Assembly: GCA_003028315.1 (NCBI GenBank)
Contig: CP028150.1
Location: 248,001 to 312,000, forward strand
Source: Neisseria mucosa
GTDB taxonomy: Bacteria > Pseudomonadota > Gammaproteobacteria > Burkholderiales > Neisseriaceae
Reading direction: 5' to 3'
Length of the DNA: 64,000 nucleotides
Position numbers and translations under genes: made by a program. This document shows, one piece after another, positions 29,560 to 38,918 of this stretch; the first letter of the stretch is position 1; each line of letters opens with the position of its first letter. The notes beneath the pieces were generated by a model. The model saw only the letters and a program-made list of their open reading frames with translations. It made no database searches and was not told where the DNA came from.

Positions 29560-30528
29560 ATGACTCTCCGAACCTCTACGTTATCCCTACTCACCCTGCT
29601 TATCCTTTTCCCGACGATGGCTGCAGCGAACGACGAACCACCCGCCGACGGCGACACTTGGTTGGACCACCGCCACAAAGGAGTTTCCAAACGCTTGGAC
29701 AAATGGTCCAACCGCATAGACGACTGGTTTGGCGAACCAAATCCCGACCATCCTGCCGATGCCAACCTTCGCGTCATGCTCGATACCGAATGGAACCCTG
29801 ACGACGAATTTACCGTGACGCCCCGCGTACGGGGTCGTCTGAAACTGCCGACCTTGGAGAAAAAAGTCCATGTGGTTTTCGGTGACGACTCTTTGGACGA
29901 CGAGCTGAAACACGAGGCCAGTGCCTACCGCAACCGTACCAATACCAACGGCAGGATATTCGACGCATCCCAAAGCCGCGACAACAACGCCTCCCTTGCC
30001 GTACGCTGGTCTGAAGCATTCGCAAAACAGCGCACCGATACCGACTTCGATATCGGTATCCGCTCCGGCAGCGACCTGTTCGCCCGCGCCAAAAGCTCGA
30101 GCAATTGGCAACTGACCGACAACATCGACACCAGTTTGGAACAAATCTACCGTTACGGCATCAAGAGCAAACACCATGTCCGTACCAACTGGGAAACGCG
30201 TTACATCCCCAGCGAAAAAAGCTTTATCGCCAATCAGGCACACCTGCAATACGAACACGATAAAACCGAAGACTGGACATGGGGCAACAGCCTCTTCCGC
30301 CAACACAACCTCGGCAAACACCGCCACGTCAACTACGGCGTGTACACCGGCGGCAATATCGAAAAACGCAAAGCCGCCCTCAATACTTACGGCCCGTTTA
30401 CCACCTACCGCCAACCGATTTGGCGCAACTGGCTGTTTACCCAAACCGAAGTCAACTACTACAACAACCGCAAAGAAAACCAAAAACACCGCGTCGGCGC
30501 GCTGTTAAGGATTGAAGCCTTGTTCTGA
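29560..30528 (+). CDS. Putative outer-membrane beta-barrel protein, uncharacterised
   Basis: A 322-residue protein with a clear signal peptide (MTLRTSTLSLLTLLILFPTMAAA). The mature part begins acidic (NDEPPADGDTWLDHRH) and continues with many short alternating stretches (FTVTPRVRGRLKLP, DFDIGIRSGSDLFARA, THE ending VGALLRIEALF). The C-terminal phenylalanine and strand pattern fit outer-membrane insertion by BAM. The RGRLKLP segment is encoded by a DUS at 29832-29843. No family name is certain. Confidence 0.65.
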   Translation: MTLRTSTLSLLTLLILFPTMAAANDEPPADGDTWLDHRHKGVSKRLDKWSNRIDDWFGEPNPDHPADANLRVMLDTEWNPDDEFTVTPRVRGRLKLPTLEKKVHVVFGDDSLDDELKHEASAYRNRTNTNGRIFDASQSRDNNASLAVRWSEAFAKQRTDTDFDIGIRSGSDLFARAKSSSNWQLTDNIDTSLEQIYRYGIKSKHHVRTNWETRYIPSEKSFIANQAHLQYEHDKTEDWTWGNSLFRQHNLGKHRHVNYGVYTGGNIEKRKAALNTYGPFTTYRQPIWRNWLFTQTEVNYYNNRKENQKHRVGALLRIEALF

Positions 30529-30531
30529 TGC

Positions 30532-30599
30532 AAAAAGGTCGTCTGAAAGCCTGTTGCCGGATTCAATCCCGTCAATACAGCTTTCAGACGACCTTTTTT
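30532..30599. terminator. Bidirectional DUS-pair terminator
   Basis: AAAAAGGTCGTCTGAAAGC and GCTTTCAGACGACCTTTTTT with a longer loop, between convergent genes. Confidence 0.78.
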
Positions 30600-30621
30600 C
30601 TCAAAATTTTTTCAAACTCTC

Positions 30622-31098
30622 TCAAACGGATGATTCTTCCGAACCTTCTTCCCTGCCGTTGAAATACTCCGCCGCGCCGCCGTCGAAAAAGCCCTGCAAA
30701 ATCGCTTGCGCGGCCACTTGGTCAAGTACCGCCTTCTGTTTGCGCCCGAACACCTGCGCCTCGGCAAGCAGGCTTTCCGCATATAGCGAGGACATCCGCT
30801 CATCCACCCAATATACGGGCAGGTTGAAACGCCCGTGCAGGCGGCGGCCGAATTTGCGGCTGAGGCGGGTCAACTCGTGTTCCGTACCGTCGGCGTGGGT
30901 CGGCAATCCGACGACCAAATGCTTGGGCTGCCATTCCCGTATCAGCTTGGCGATGGCGTTGAATTTCTCATCGTTGCTGTTGCCGGTCACAGTCGCCAAA
31001 GGATGCGACAAGCCAAGTTCCGCATCGCCCTGAGCCACGCCGATACGCGCCTCGCCGAAATCAAACGCCAAAACCGTCCCTACCGGTGCTTTATGCAT
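30622..31098 (-). CDS. ruvX: Putative pre-16S rRNA nuclease / Holliday junction resolvase-like YqgF
   Basis: A 158-residue RNase H-fold protein starting MHKAPVGTVLAFDFGEARIGVA. The first catalytic aspartate is in FDFGEARIG, further motifs are HLVVGLP and the C-terminal AAQAILQGFF with a VDERMSS segment. The family processes the 16S 5' end in E. coli. Its start overlaps the 3' end of yqgE by 8 bases, so the two genes are translationally linked, as is common. Confidence 0.9.
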   Translation of the reverse strand: MHKAPVGTVLAFDFGEARIGVAQGDAELGLSHPLATVTGNSNDEKFNAIAKLIREWQPKHLVVGLPTHADGTEHELTRLSRKFGRRLHGRFNLPVYWVDERMSSLYAESLLAEAQVFGRKQKAVLDQVAAQAILQGFFDGGAAEYFNGREEGSEESSV

Positions 31099-31648
31099 GA
31101 CCGGCTCCACATACAAGCGCATCGGGCTGGATGCCCAGCTTGGCAAACGCGGCAGCGTAGCGGTGTTCGTAAGGCATATCGAACAAAATATGCTCGTCCG
31201 CCTTCACCGTCAGCCAGACATTGTCCGCCAGCTCGCGTTCAAGCTGCCCTTTGCTCCAGCTCGAATAGCCTATGCTGATTAAAATCTTGTCCACCGCGCC
31301 ATCACGCGATAAGTTTTCAATCACATCGCGCGAAGACGTCAGCGCAATGTCGTCTGAAACAATCATACTGTTTTGCCAGTTGCCCACGGGCGTATGCACG
31401 ACATAGCCGCGGTCGATCTGTACCGGCCCGCCCATCATGACGTGTTCGTGCTGCATCCGCAAAGGGATGTTGCGGTCGGTTGCCGCAAAAATCATGTCCA
31501 TCGTAATCGGCGACGGTTTGTTGATGATGATGCCCAACGCGCCCTCTTCGTTGTGTTCGCACACATAAATCACCGAATTTTCGAAAAACGGGTCGTCCAT
31601 ATCGGGCATGGCAATCAGGAAATGGTCGGTTAGGTTCATATCGCTCAT
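31091..31648 (-). CDS. yqgE: UPF0301 / AlgH family protein YqgE
   Basis: A 185-residue DUF179 protein. Signatures: LTDHFLIAMPDMDDPFFENSVIYVCEHNEEGALGIIINKP, MGGPVQIDRGYVVH and GYSSWSKGQLERELADNVW. The biochemical role is unsettled. A second in-frame Met three codons later (31639) is an equally plausible start. It is cotranscribed with ruvX. Confidence 0.9.
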   Translation of the reverse strand: MSDMNLTDHFLIAMPDMDDPFFENSVIYVCEHNEEGALGIIINKPSPITMDMIFAATDRNIPLRMQHEHVMMGGPVQIDRGYVVHTPVGNWQNSMIVSDDIALTSSRDVIENLSRDGAVDKILISIGYSSWSKGQLERELADNVWLTVKADEHILFDMPYEHRYAAAFAKLGIQPDALVCGAGHA

Positions 31649-31651
31649 CTT

Positions 31652-32203
31652 TTACTTGTTCGGCACAGGCGCATCTACGACGCACGCACCGTAAATCTGT
31701 TTGCCTTCCATACCGCCGGCAACTTGCTGCGCATCCGCTTTAGCACCGCCAAAGCACGACACCGCGCTCAAAGAGTTCTTCGGCGAACCCTGAACGATTT
31801 TGTCGCTGTAAACCAAATACGCAAACGCCTTACGTTTAGGATCGTAATAACGGATAATCTGCTGGCTCTTAAACGCCAAGCTCGCGCTGCGCTTAAACAC
31901 TTCCCGCGGCTTGACGACGGCTTGCTCGTTATAACGGATGACCTCCGCCGTCTGCACGCACGACACGGAAGCATCGCTCGCATCTTCCTCCAAATTCACC
32001 GTCTCTTTCAAACCGCCTTTTTTCGCATAAGAAATATAACAGGCAACCCCTTGCACATCAGGATCATCAAACCCCTCGACTTCAATACGGTCATTTTTTC
32101 CCAGCATATGAAAAACCGTGCTGGCACGTCCGATTTTGTCAGTATCGTTACCGCAGGAAGCAAGAAGCAGGGCGCAAAGCGCAGGCAGAATAATTTTATT
32201 CAT
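31652..32203 (-). CDS. creA: CreA family lipoprotein
   Basis: A 183-residue protein with lipoprotein signal MNKIILPALCALLLASC. The mature part carries the CreA marks DKIGRASTVFHMLGKNDRIEVEGFDDPDVQGVACYISYAKKGG, and two further cysteine-containing segments (SCVQTAEVIR, YGACVVDAP). CreA proteins are periplasmic and of unknown function; despite the name they are not regulators. It is 3 bases upstream of yqgE, so these three genes likely form one operon. Confidence 0.88.
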   Translation of the reverse strand: MNKIILPALCALLLASCGNDTDKIGRASTVFHMLGKNDRIEVEGFDDPDVQGVACYISYAKKGGLKETVNLEEDASDASVSCVQTAEVIRYNEQAVVKPREVFKRSASLAFKSQQIIRYYDPKRKAFAYLVYSDKIVQGSPKNSLSAVSCFGGAKADAQQVAGGMEGKQIYGACVVDAPVPNK

Positions 32204-32400
32204 GTAAATTAAGAAACCTTTGAAGGTTGAAAATAAAGAAGCTAACACCGTAGCTCCTACTATATAAGACCGCTTGTTCAGATTGCAAGCGCAGAGAAAA
32301 GCATTGTCTAGACAAATATGGGCAGATGTTATTTTCAGACGACCCCGCTGACTATATAATTCCGCCTATTGCCTTTATTTTAACGATCCAGAACCCAATC

Positions 32401-34155
32401 ATGCGTTACAAACCTCTTTTACTTGCCCTGCTCATCGGTTTCGCTTCGCCTTCTTTCGCCGCCAAAGACGCGCCCAAGGAAAAGGCTGCGCCTGTCAAAA
32501 AAAGCGTCAAAGACAAAAAAGATGCCGAACCTGCTAAAAAAGAAGCTGCCAAAGACAAAGCGAAACCTGCCGCCAAAAACGCCAAGGACAAGGCAGAAGA
32601 CAAGCCCGTAGCCAAAAGCAAAAAGGAAACTGCCGAAGCGGAGAAAAACGAGCGTGCCAAAGAACGCAGAAACGACAAAGAAACCAAAAAACAAGATAAA
32701 GCCGACAAAAACAAAAAAGGTGAAGCCAAAGCGGAAGAGAAGGCAGGCAAAGCCGTTCCCGCAAAAACCGAGCCTGTAAAAGGCAAAGACAAAGCGGCAG
32801 ACAAACCCGCAGCCAAAAATAATGTAAAGGCAAAAAAAGAAGCCGCCGAGTTGCCTAAAAAAGACGAAGCAGCGGCAAAACAAGATAAAAAATCCGTCGA
32901 GAAAAAAGCGGACAAAGCCGATAAGAAAACCGCTGCCGCCGATTCAGACGACTTCAAAGCCGCAGTAACCGCCGCCGCCAATGATTTGGAAAGCAAAAAA
33001 TCGCTGCGCAGCCGCAACGAAGGTTTCATCATCCATGTCAACACCACGTTGAAACAGTTGCAGCAAAGCCGTATCAACCTGTCCGCCATCAACCGCCAAC
33101 AGCGCGACGCATGGGATAAATTCCAAAAGCTCAATGCGGATTTGAACTACCTGAAAACTCAGGTATCGAATACGCGCGCACAAATTTCCCGTTTCGTTTC
33201 AGGCAACTATAAAAACAGCCAGCCTAACGCCGTTGCCCTGTTCCTGAAAAATGCCGAGCCGGGTCAGAAAACCCGCTTCCTGCGTTACACCCGCTATATC
33301 AACACCGCCAACGATCAAGTCATCAAAGACCTTGAGAAGCAGCAAAAAGAGCTGGCAGCGCAAGAGCAGAAAATCAACAACGAACTGGCATACCTGAAAA
33401 AACTTCAGGTCAACATCCAGTCCTCGCTGCGCCGCCAAGGTGTAACCAACACTGCCGAACAGGCTGAAAGCCGCCGCCAAAACGCGCAGATGGCAAAAGA
33501 GGCGCAGAAAAAAATCAACCACAAAGAAAACGAACAACGCCTGAACAATCTGTTGAAAGACTTGGAAAAGCGTAAAGCCGAGCAACGCCGCCAGGAAGCC
33601 GAAGCGCGAAAAAAAGCCGCCGAAGCCCGTCTTGCCGCCGCTGAAAAAGCGCGCAAAGACCGCGCCGCCGCCGCGCAAAAAGCTGCCGACGAACGCGCCG
33701 CCATGTCCAACCTGACTGCAGAAGACATGAACATCCGCGCGCCTTCCTACGTCAGAATCAGCAATGCCAACAGCTTCAGTCGTATGCAGGGTCGTCTGAA
33801 AAAACCGGTCAGCGGCACGCTTGCCGGACTCTTCGGACAAGACCGCGGCGACGGTGAAGTTTGGAAAGGCGTGTTCTACCAAACAACTCCGGCAATCGTC
33901 AGCAGCATTGCCGGCGGTACGGTTACCTACGCCGATGAATTGGAAGGTTTCGGCAAAGTCATCGTCATCGATCACGGCGACGGCTATATCAGCATTTATT
34001 CAGGCTTGAGCGAAATCGAAGTCGCCAAAGGCTACGCCGTAGCCGCAGGCAACCGCCTGGGCATCAGCGGAACCCTGCCTTCGGGCATGGAAGGCCTGTA
34101 TTTGGAAGTCCGCTACAACGGGCAGGCAATGAACCCGCTCTCCTGGATAAGCTGA
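32401..34155 (+). CDS. EnvC-like murein hydrolase activator with degenerate M23 domain
   Basis: A 584-residue periplasmic protein. A signal peptide (MRYKPLLLALLIGFASPSFAA) is followed by about 180 residues very rich in lysine, alanine and glutamate, then a long coiled coil (roughly residues 215-440) and a C-terminal LytM/M23 domain. In that domain the metal-binding H-x3-D and H-x-H motifs are absent: the first region reads GEVWKGVFYQ and the last LYLEVRY, leaving only DHGDGY. This fits EnvC-type proteins, which activate amidases without being active hydrolases. A DUS at 33790-33800 encodes GRLKKP. ctpA follows, a recurrent pair. Confidence 0.82.
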   Translation: MRYKPLLLALLIGFASPSFAAKDAPKEKAAPVKKSVKDKKDAEPAKKEAAKDKAKPAAKNAKDKAEDKPVAKSKKETAEAEKNERAKERRNDKETKKQDKADKNKKGEAKAEEKAGKAVPAKTEPVKGKDKAADKPAAKNNVKAKKEAAELPKKDEAAAKQDKKSVEKKADKADKKTAAADSDDFKAAVTAAANDLESKKSLRSRNEGFIIHVNTTLKQLQQSRINLSAINRQQRDAWDKFQKLNADLNYLKTQVSNTRAQISRFVSGNYKNSQPNAVALFLKNAEPGQKTRFLRYTRYINTANDQVIKDLEKQQKELAAQEQKINNELAYLKKLQVNIQSSLRRQGVTNTAEQAESRRQNAQMAKEAQKKINHKENEQRLNNLLKDLEKRKAEQRRQEAEARKKAAEARLAAAEKARKDRAAAAQKAADERAAMSNLTAEDMNIRAPSYVRISNANSFSRMQGRLKKPVSGTLAGLFGQDRGDGEVWKGVFYQTTPAIVSSIAGGTVTYADELEGFGKVIVIDHGDGYISIYSGLSEIEVAKGYAVAAGNRLGISGTLPSGMEGLYLEVRYNGQAMNPLSWIS

Positions 34156-34174
34156 CCTGCAAACCGGTTTGATG

Positions 34175-34215
34175 TTTTCAGACGACCTTTTGCCGTATCA
34201 CGGGGTCGTCTGAAA
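34175..34215 (+). repeat. Tail-to-tail DUS pair in the envC-ctpA gap
   Basis: TTTTCAGACGACC and GGTCGTCTGAAA form an inverted pair that could attenuate transcription. A further single DUS lies at 34338-34349. Confidence 0.6.
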
Positions 34216-34420
34216 TTTAACAACTGAACCCGACGGCCCTATATTCAAAAGCTTTTACACCCGCGCAGATATTTTTTACGCTAACCCTGTTGTTTGCCAA
34301 GCGTAAATCGCATACAGTCTTGCGGACGTATATTCAGGTCGTCTGAAGCAATGTTTCCCCATCCCGTTTCACAGTCATTACGGTCTGAAATGAAATAAGA
34401 CAAAAAGAAAGCTATTTATA

Positions 34421-35923
34421 ATGTCAACATCCACTTTGAAAAAAGTCGCACTCTACACACTCGGCGCATTCAGCGGTGTCGCCCTCAGCTTGAGCGTTCA
34501 AAGCTTTGCCGCCGAAAAAGACAAAAAAGACAACGAAACCCTGCCCGTACAATCCATCCGCAACATGGCGGAAGTTTACGGGCAAATCAAAGCCAATTAT
34601 TACCAAGACAAATCCGATGCCGATCTCTTTGAAGGCGCGATGAAAGGCATGGTGTCCGACCTCGACCCGCATTCCGAATATTTGGATAAAAAAGGCTTTG
34701 CCGATATGAAAGAATCTACCAGCGGCGAATTCGGCGGCTTGGGTATGGAAATCGGGCAGGAAGACGGATTTATCAAAGTCGTTGCCCCGATTGAGGATAC
34801 GCCCGCCGAGCGTGCAGGTGTGAAAAGTGGCGACTTCATTGTCAAAATCGACAACGTTTCCACACGCGGTCTGACCACCAGTGAAGCCGTGAAAAAAATG
34901 CGCGGCAAACCGGGTACCAAAATCACCCTGACCCTTTCGCGCAAAAATGCGGATAAACCCATCGTCGTCAACCTGACACGCGCCATCATTAAAGTCAAAA
35001 GCGTCCGCCACCACCTGCTTGAGCCGAACTACGGCTACATCCGCGTGTCCCAATTCCAAGAGCGCACCGTGGCAGCCATCAATGAATCCGCCAAGGCATT
35101 GATTAAAGAAAATAAAGGCGCGCCACTCAAAGGCCTCGTCCTCGATCTGCGCGACGACCCGGGCGGCTTGCTTGACGGCGCGGTCGGCGTATCCGCCGCC
35201 TTCCTGCCTGCAGATGCAAAAGTCGTCAGCACCAAAGGACGCGACGGCAAAGAAAGCTCGGTATTGAAAGCCCGTCCCGAAGACTATATCCGCGTAAGCG
35301 GCAAAGACCCGCTGGCAGATCTGCCTACCGAGTTGAAAACCATTCCGATGACCGTCTTGATTAACTCAGGCTCTGCTTCCGCTTCTGAAATCGTCGCAGG
35401 CGCACTGCAAGACCACAAACGCGCCGTCGTCGTCGGTACGCAAAGTTTCGGCAAAGGCTCGGTACAAACCCTGATTCCGCTGTCCAACGGCAGCGCAGTC
35501 AAACTGACCACCGCCCTGTACTACACGCCGAACGACCGCTCGATTCAAGCGCAAGGCATCGTCCCCGACGTCGAAGTCAAAGACAAAGACCGCGCCTTTG
35601 AAAGCCGCGAAGCCGACCTCGCCGGACACATCGGCAACCCGCTCGGCGGCGAAGACGTCAACAGCAGCAACGAAATCAGCACGCCTGATTCAAACGAAGC
35701 CGCGAAAGCCGATGAAAACGCCAAGTCCAAAAAAGGCAAGGACAAAGAGAAAGACGAAGACCTCTCCAGCCGTCGTATTCCTAATCCTGCCAAAGACGAC
35801 CAGCTCCGCAAAGCCTTGGATTTAGTCAAAAATCCAGCCGAATGGCAGAAGTCTTTAGGTTTGGCGGCGAAAAAACCGGCTCCGAAAAAAGACAAGAAAG
35901 ACGGTAAAGACGAAAGCAAATAA
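34421..35923 (+). CDS. ctpA: C-terminal processing peptidase (S41)
   Basis: A 500-residue periplasmic serine protease. N-terminal signal/anchor ALYTLGAFSGVALSLSVQSFAA; a PDZ domain (EFGGLGMEIGQEDGFIKVVAPIEDTPAERAGVKSGD); and the catalytic domain with Ser320 in NSGSASASEI and Lys345 in SFGKGSVQ, the Ser-Lys dyad of the family. The C-terminus is a lysine/glutamate-rich extension of unknown role. It likely trims cell-wall or outer-membrane proteins, in step with the adjacent EnvC-like factor. Confidence 0.93.
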   Translation: MSTSTLKKVALYTLGAFSGVALSLSVQSFAAEKDKKDNETLPVQSIRNMAEVYGQIKANYYQDKSDADLFEGAMKGMVSDLDPHSEYLDKKGFADMKESTSGEFGGLGMEIGQEDGFIKVVAPIEDTPAERAGVKSGDFIVKIDNVSTRGLTTSEAVKKMRGKPGTKITLTLSRKNADKPIVVNLTRAIIKVKSVRHHLLEPNYGYIRVSQFQERTVAAINESAKALIKENKGAPLKGLVLDLRDDPGGLLDGAVGVSAAFLPADAKVVSTKGRDGKESSVLKARPEDYIRVSGKDPLADLPTELKTIPMTVLINSGSASASEIVAGALQDHKRAVVVGTQSFGKGSVQTLIPLSNGSAVKLTTALYYTPNDRSIQAQGIVPDVEVKDKDRAFESREADLAGHIGNPLGGEDVNSSNEISTPDSNEAAKADENAKSKKGKDKEKDEDLSSRRIPNPAKDDQLRKALDLVKNPAEWQKSLGLAAKKPAPKKDKKDGKDESK

Positions 35924-35943
35924 GCTCAGTCCGAATCCTTGAA

Positions 35944-35985
35944 AAAAGGTCGTCTGAAAACGATATCAGTTTTCAGACGACCTTT
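35944..35985 (+). terminator. DUS-pair terminator, left copy of the 42-bp island repeat
   Basis: A perfect hairpin around CGATATCAG, 20 bases after ctpA. It is identical over 42 bases to the copy at 40333-40374. The gene of the RM island beginning at 35991 ends right beside it. Confidence 0.85.
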
Positions 35986-35990
35986 GTATT

Positions 35991-37880
35991 TTACTTCACG
36001 CCCCAATACACCAATCCCTTATGTGGTAACTTGATATTCGGTAACCAAAAATCTTTACCCTGCCAACCTTTATCTTTACTTCCCACTACTTGATAAAGTG
36101 TAAGGAATAAATCATCGGGATATTTTTCTCCTAATTTACGGTCGTCTTCCGAAAGCATTGTGCCTGTTGCTCGAGAAAGATTACGCTCTGTTTTAACCAA
36201 AACATAGATTTTGAAAGCTGGATATTGCGTTTTTAATGCTTCTATGCCAGCAATAAATTTTTCCTTGTCCCAATCATCAGATACATAATTACCAAGTTTA
36301 TCTAAAATCAAGAATAGCTCTTCTATGCCTATTTTATACAAATCAGATTGCACCTTATTTGTCAAAACAGAGGGAAGAAGGTTGTTGATAGTCAACAAGT
36401 TGTTTTCATTCGGACGAAGTGGGAAGTAATTTACTCCTCCGACCATTTGATTGATGCTGTCAGATTTTAATACATTTCTTCGTGTCGGGTTGATGCTTTT
36501 CGGGTAAATAACCTGAATATTGCCATCTGAATTTTTTGCCTGCTCAATAATCAGATTGTTTGCCTGATTGAGTTGAACAAAGAAATGATAGACATCAGAC
36601 GGAATATAAAGCCGTAACAATGATTTATCTCGGTCATATCCAAAAATGCGCGAATGCTGCCAGAAAGTATCTGCATTAGGTTTTTTAGCTGTACGACTGT
36701 AATAAACTGTTTGCAGTTTTGGAATAGTCAAGCCACGACCAATCACATTACCACCAATAATGATGTTGAAACCTTTTTCCAAGTCAAAATCAGCTTCTGT
36801 CTGCGAATTAACGACAAGAGTAGAGATTTGTTTATTCTCCAAAAGTACGGTCAATTTTTCGTATATTTTATCAAAGTGATGAATATCGGGCTTGGTCTTT
36901 TGCAAATCCCAATAACTTTCTTTAAAGCTACCTGCAAGATCTTCCCCATTATTGACTGCTTGCACTAAGTCATTTAAAAAGGCTTGGATTTTCTTTGAAA
37001 AGGCTTGATGATCTTGAATTTTATAGCTTGGATGCAGTGCAAAATTACAGTTAGTTTTATCACATAGCGCGAATTCTGCACAGGTTATTAGAAAACTAAG
37101 CAATGCCTGTTTTGCCCCTTCGGCAATTTCACCACTCTCGTCTTTCATATCATCCAATTCGCTATCAATAAAACGAACTATATAGCTTGGTGGATCAGAA
37201 AAGACAAAGTTGCCACCGATGTATTTTTCGCCTGCTTCAAAGAAGTGGATAAATTCAGGTTGCCAATCAGATTTTTCATGTTGCAACAAAAGCGATTGAG
37301 GCGTGGCAGTCAACTGGATAAACAAGCTTTGACAACAGGAATTTTTGATGTCGTTTAGCAGTTTATTGATAGTACTGGCATCTTTAGCCGGCTTATCAGA
37401 ATTAGTATTTAGGCTGGCAGCATCGGCTTCATCGTCCACAATAACCAAAGGATAGCCTTTCAGGCTATTTTGACTGGCAAACAAATTACGCCAACGTTTC
37501 AATACACGAGCATTCTTTTTAATCACAACCAAGATAGGATTATTTGCCTTCATTACCTGTATAAAACTTCGGTCATCATTTTCAGACAACACAATAAAAT
37601 TTTTCAGATTGTCTTTGGCTCGCTTGACTGTTTGTTCCTGTAAATCTACGCTGTCAGTAGTAAGATACAAAAAAACTTTGTGGTCGCCATCATCAGCCAG
37701 CGCACTTAATACACCCAAAACCTGTGCCGTTTTCCCACTTTGAACATTGCCTAGCAATAAAACATTTTGAGCAATTTTCGGCTTAGTTTGTGATAATTTC
37801 CCCATAAAACCATCAACGGTATTTTTAACAGAATCAGCTAATTCGGGCGGGGTTAATTGATTCAAGTAGGTTTGCAACAT
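35991..37880 (-). CDS. Z1-domain ATPase of an NgoAVII/CglI-type restriction system
   Basis: A 629-residue helicase-like ATPase. Walker A is GNVQSGKT (residues 44-51), the DEAD-like box is VIVDDEAD (about 147-153), then TATPQ, GGNVIGRGLTIPKL and the motif VI-like QHSRIFGYDR. Z1 proteins act as the N subunit of NgoAVII and CglI restriction enzymes: the PLD nuclease needs this partner and extensive nucleotide hydrolysis to cleave DNA. The start is directly adjacent to the stop of the nuclease gene, so they are coupled. Base composition is much more AT-rich than the flanking genes, indicating transfer. Confidence 0.85.
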   Translation of the reverse strand: MLQTYLNQLTPPELADSVKNTVDGFMGKLSQTKPKIAQNVLLLGNVQSGKTAQVLGVLSALADDGDHKVFLYLTTDSVDLQEQTVKRAKDNLKNFIVLSENDDRSFIQVMKANNPILVVIKKNARVLKRWRNLFASQNSLKGYPLVIVDDEADAASLNTNSDKPAKDASTINKLLNDIKNSCCQSLFIQLTATPQSLLLQHEKSDWQPEFIHFFEAGEKYIGGNFVFSDPPSYIVRFIDSELDDMKDESGEIAEGAKQALLSFLITCAEFALCDKTNCNFALHPSYKIQDHQAFSKKIQAFLNDLVQAVNNGEDLAGSFKESYWDLQKTKPDIHHFDKIYEKLTVLLENKQISTLVVNSQTEADFDLEKGFNIIIGGNVIGRGLTIPKLQTVYYSRTAKKPNADTFWQHSRIFGYDRDKSLLRLYIPSDVYHFFVQLNQANNLIIEQAKNSDGNIQVIYPKSINPTRRNVLKSDSINQMVGGVNYFPLRPNENNLLTINNLLPSVLTNKVQSDLYKIGIEELFLILDKLGNYVSDDWDKEKFIAGIEALKTQYPAFKIYVLVKTERNLSRATGTMLSEDDRKLGEKYPDDLFLTLYQVVGSKDKGWQGKDFWLPNIKLPHKGLVYWGVK

Positions 37881-38918
37881 TTAGTTTTTCCCCTTAAATG
37901 AGAGCAGCCAAACATCAGGATTGTCGGTTGAACGGAACTCAAAATGATCGTTACCGTATTGGCGTAAGGTTTCATGAGTAATCTTCTCGTTATTTTGCAG
38001 ACAACCACGATTTTCCAAACGACCTTTAATCCATTTGCCAAGTGTTTTCAAGTCATTTTCTGAGCGGAAATTTTTGGAATAATCTCCCGATGTCTTACAT
38101 TGAAATTGCCAACCATCGTCAGTAATAACTGTAAAAGACTTCAGAACCGGATACCCTTCTTGTGAAGTGATGTCTTTGGATACAATCAACTCTACTTCAT
38201 ACCAGGGTCGTGGTTTGACAAACCCCCGTTTATCTCGTCGACCTTCTCCAAAAAATACATTTAAATTACTTTTTTCTTCGGTTTTAGCCGGAATTGAGAA
38301 ATGATATTCTGACGTTTGGGCAAATAGTTGCCGAATTTTTTCTGGTACAATTTTTTGTACACCCAAACAATTTTCTAAATGATTGTTATGTTCAATAAAT
38401 GTACTCGGTCTCTCAACTTCTTGGATATTTTTGCCTAGTTTATGAATGGTATTTTGAATATCTGCCTGTAACATTTGTGCAACCTTACCGTCCAAATGTA
38501 ACATGGTTTCATAAGTACGTTCTGTACTATCCCAAAAACACGTTAAGTTAGCAGAACCAATTAATCCATCGATTTGTTGATAATTTTTAAAGGAATACAT
38601 TTTCCCGTGAAATTTCACAAAGGGGGAAATATAGACGGCTCCTCTTTTCTCATGTTGCAAAAAATCATTTAGTTTACATAAGCTGTCATATTGCAAATGG
38701 CTAAAACCTTCCAAATAATGCATTCCGACCAATAGATCTATTTTTTGAATATGATCGTTTAGCTCCAAAATTTTATGTAACTCAACCACCGCGTCATTAG
38801 ATACATAACCAGTCGCCATCAACACTTCATCCGCTGATTTAAATAAATCCATCCAAACCGCATTAAGAGATTTTTCAGTGATTTTGGCATTGGCGATATT
38901 GGAAAAAACTGTATTCAT
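37881..38918 (-). CDS. NgoFVII/NgoAVII-type restriction endonuclease (PLD nuclease plus B3-like domain)
   Basis: A 345-residue nuclease. The N-terminal phospholipase D fold has the catalytic H-x-K motif FHGKMYSF (His104, Lys106) followed by GSANL (Ser122, Asn124). Its C-terminal region is the expected B3-like DNA-recognition domain (RPWYEVELIVSK, GDYSKNFRSENDLKTLGKWIKGRL). In characterised relatives the site is GCSGC; specificity here cannot be read off. The gene overlaps the methyltransferase by 4 bases and abuts the Z1 gene, giving a single operon M-R-N. Confidence 0.87.
   Translation of the reverse strand: MNTVFSNIANAKITEKSLNAVWMDLFKSADEVLMATGYVSNDAVVELHKILELNDHIQKIDLLVGMHYLEGFSHLQYDSLCKLNDFLQHEKRGAVYISPFVKFHGKMYSFKNYQQIDGLIGSANLTCFWDSTERTYETMLHLDGKVAQMLQADIQNTIHKLGKNIQEVERPSTFIEHNNHLENCLGVQKIVPEKIRQLFAQTSEYHFSIPAKTEEKSNLNVFFGEGRRDKRGFVKPRPWYEVELIVSKDITSQEGYPVLKSFTVITDDGWQFQCKTSGDYSKNFRSENDLKTLGKWIKGRLENRGCLQNNEKITHETLRQYGNDHFEFRSTDNPDVWLLSFKGKN

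Noticed and set aside
32326..32400. Earlier start for the EnvC-like protein
   Set aside because: The added residues cover a DUS and abolish the signal peptide at the N-terminus; ATG at 32401 begins a standard signal peptide.
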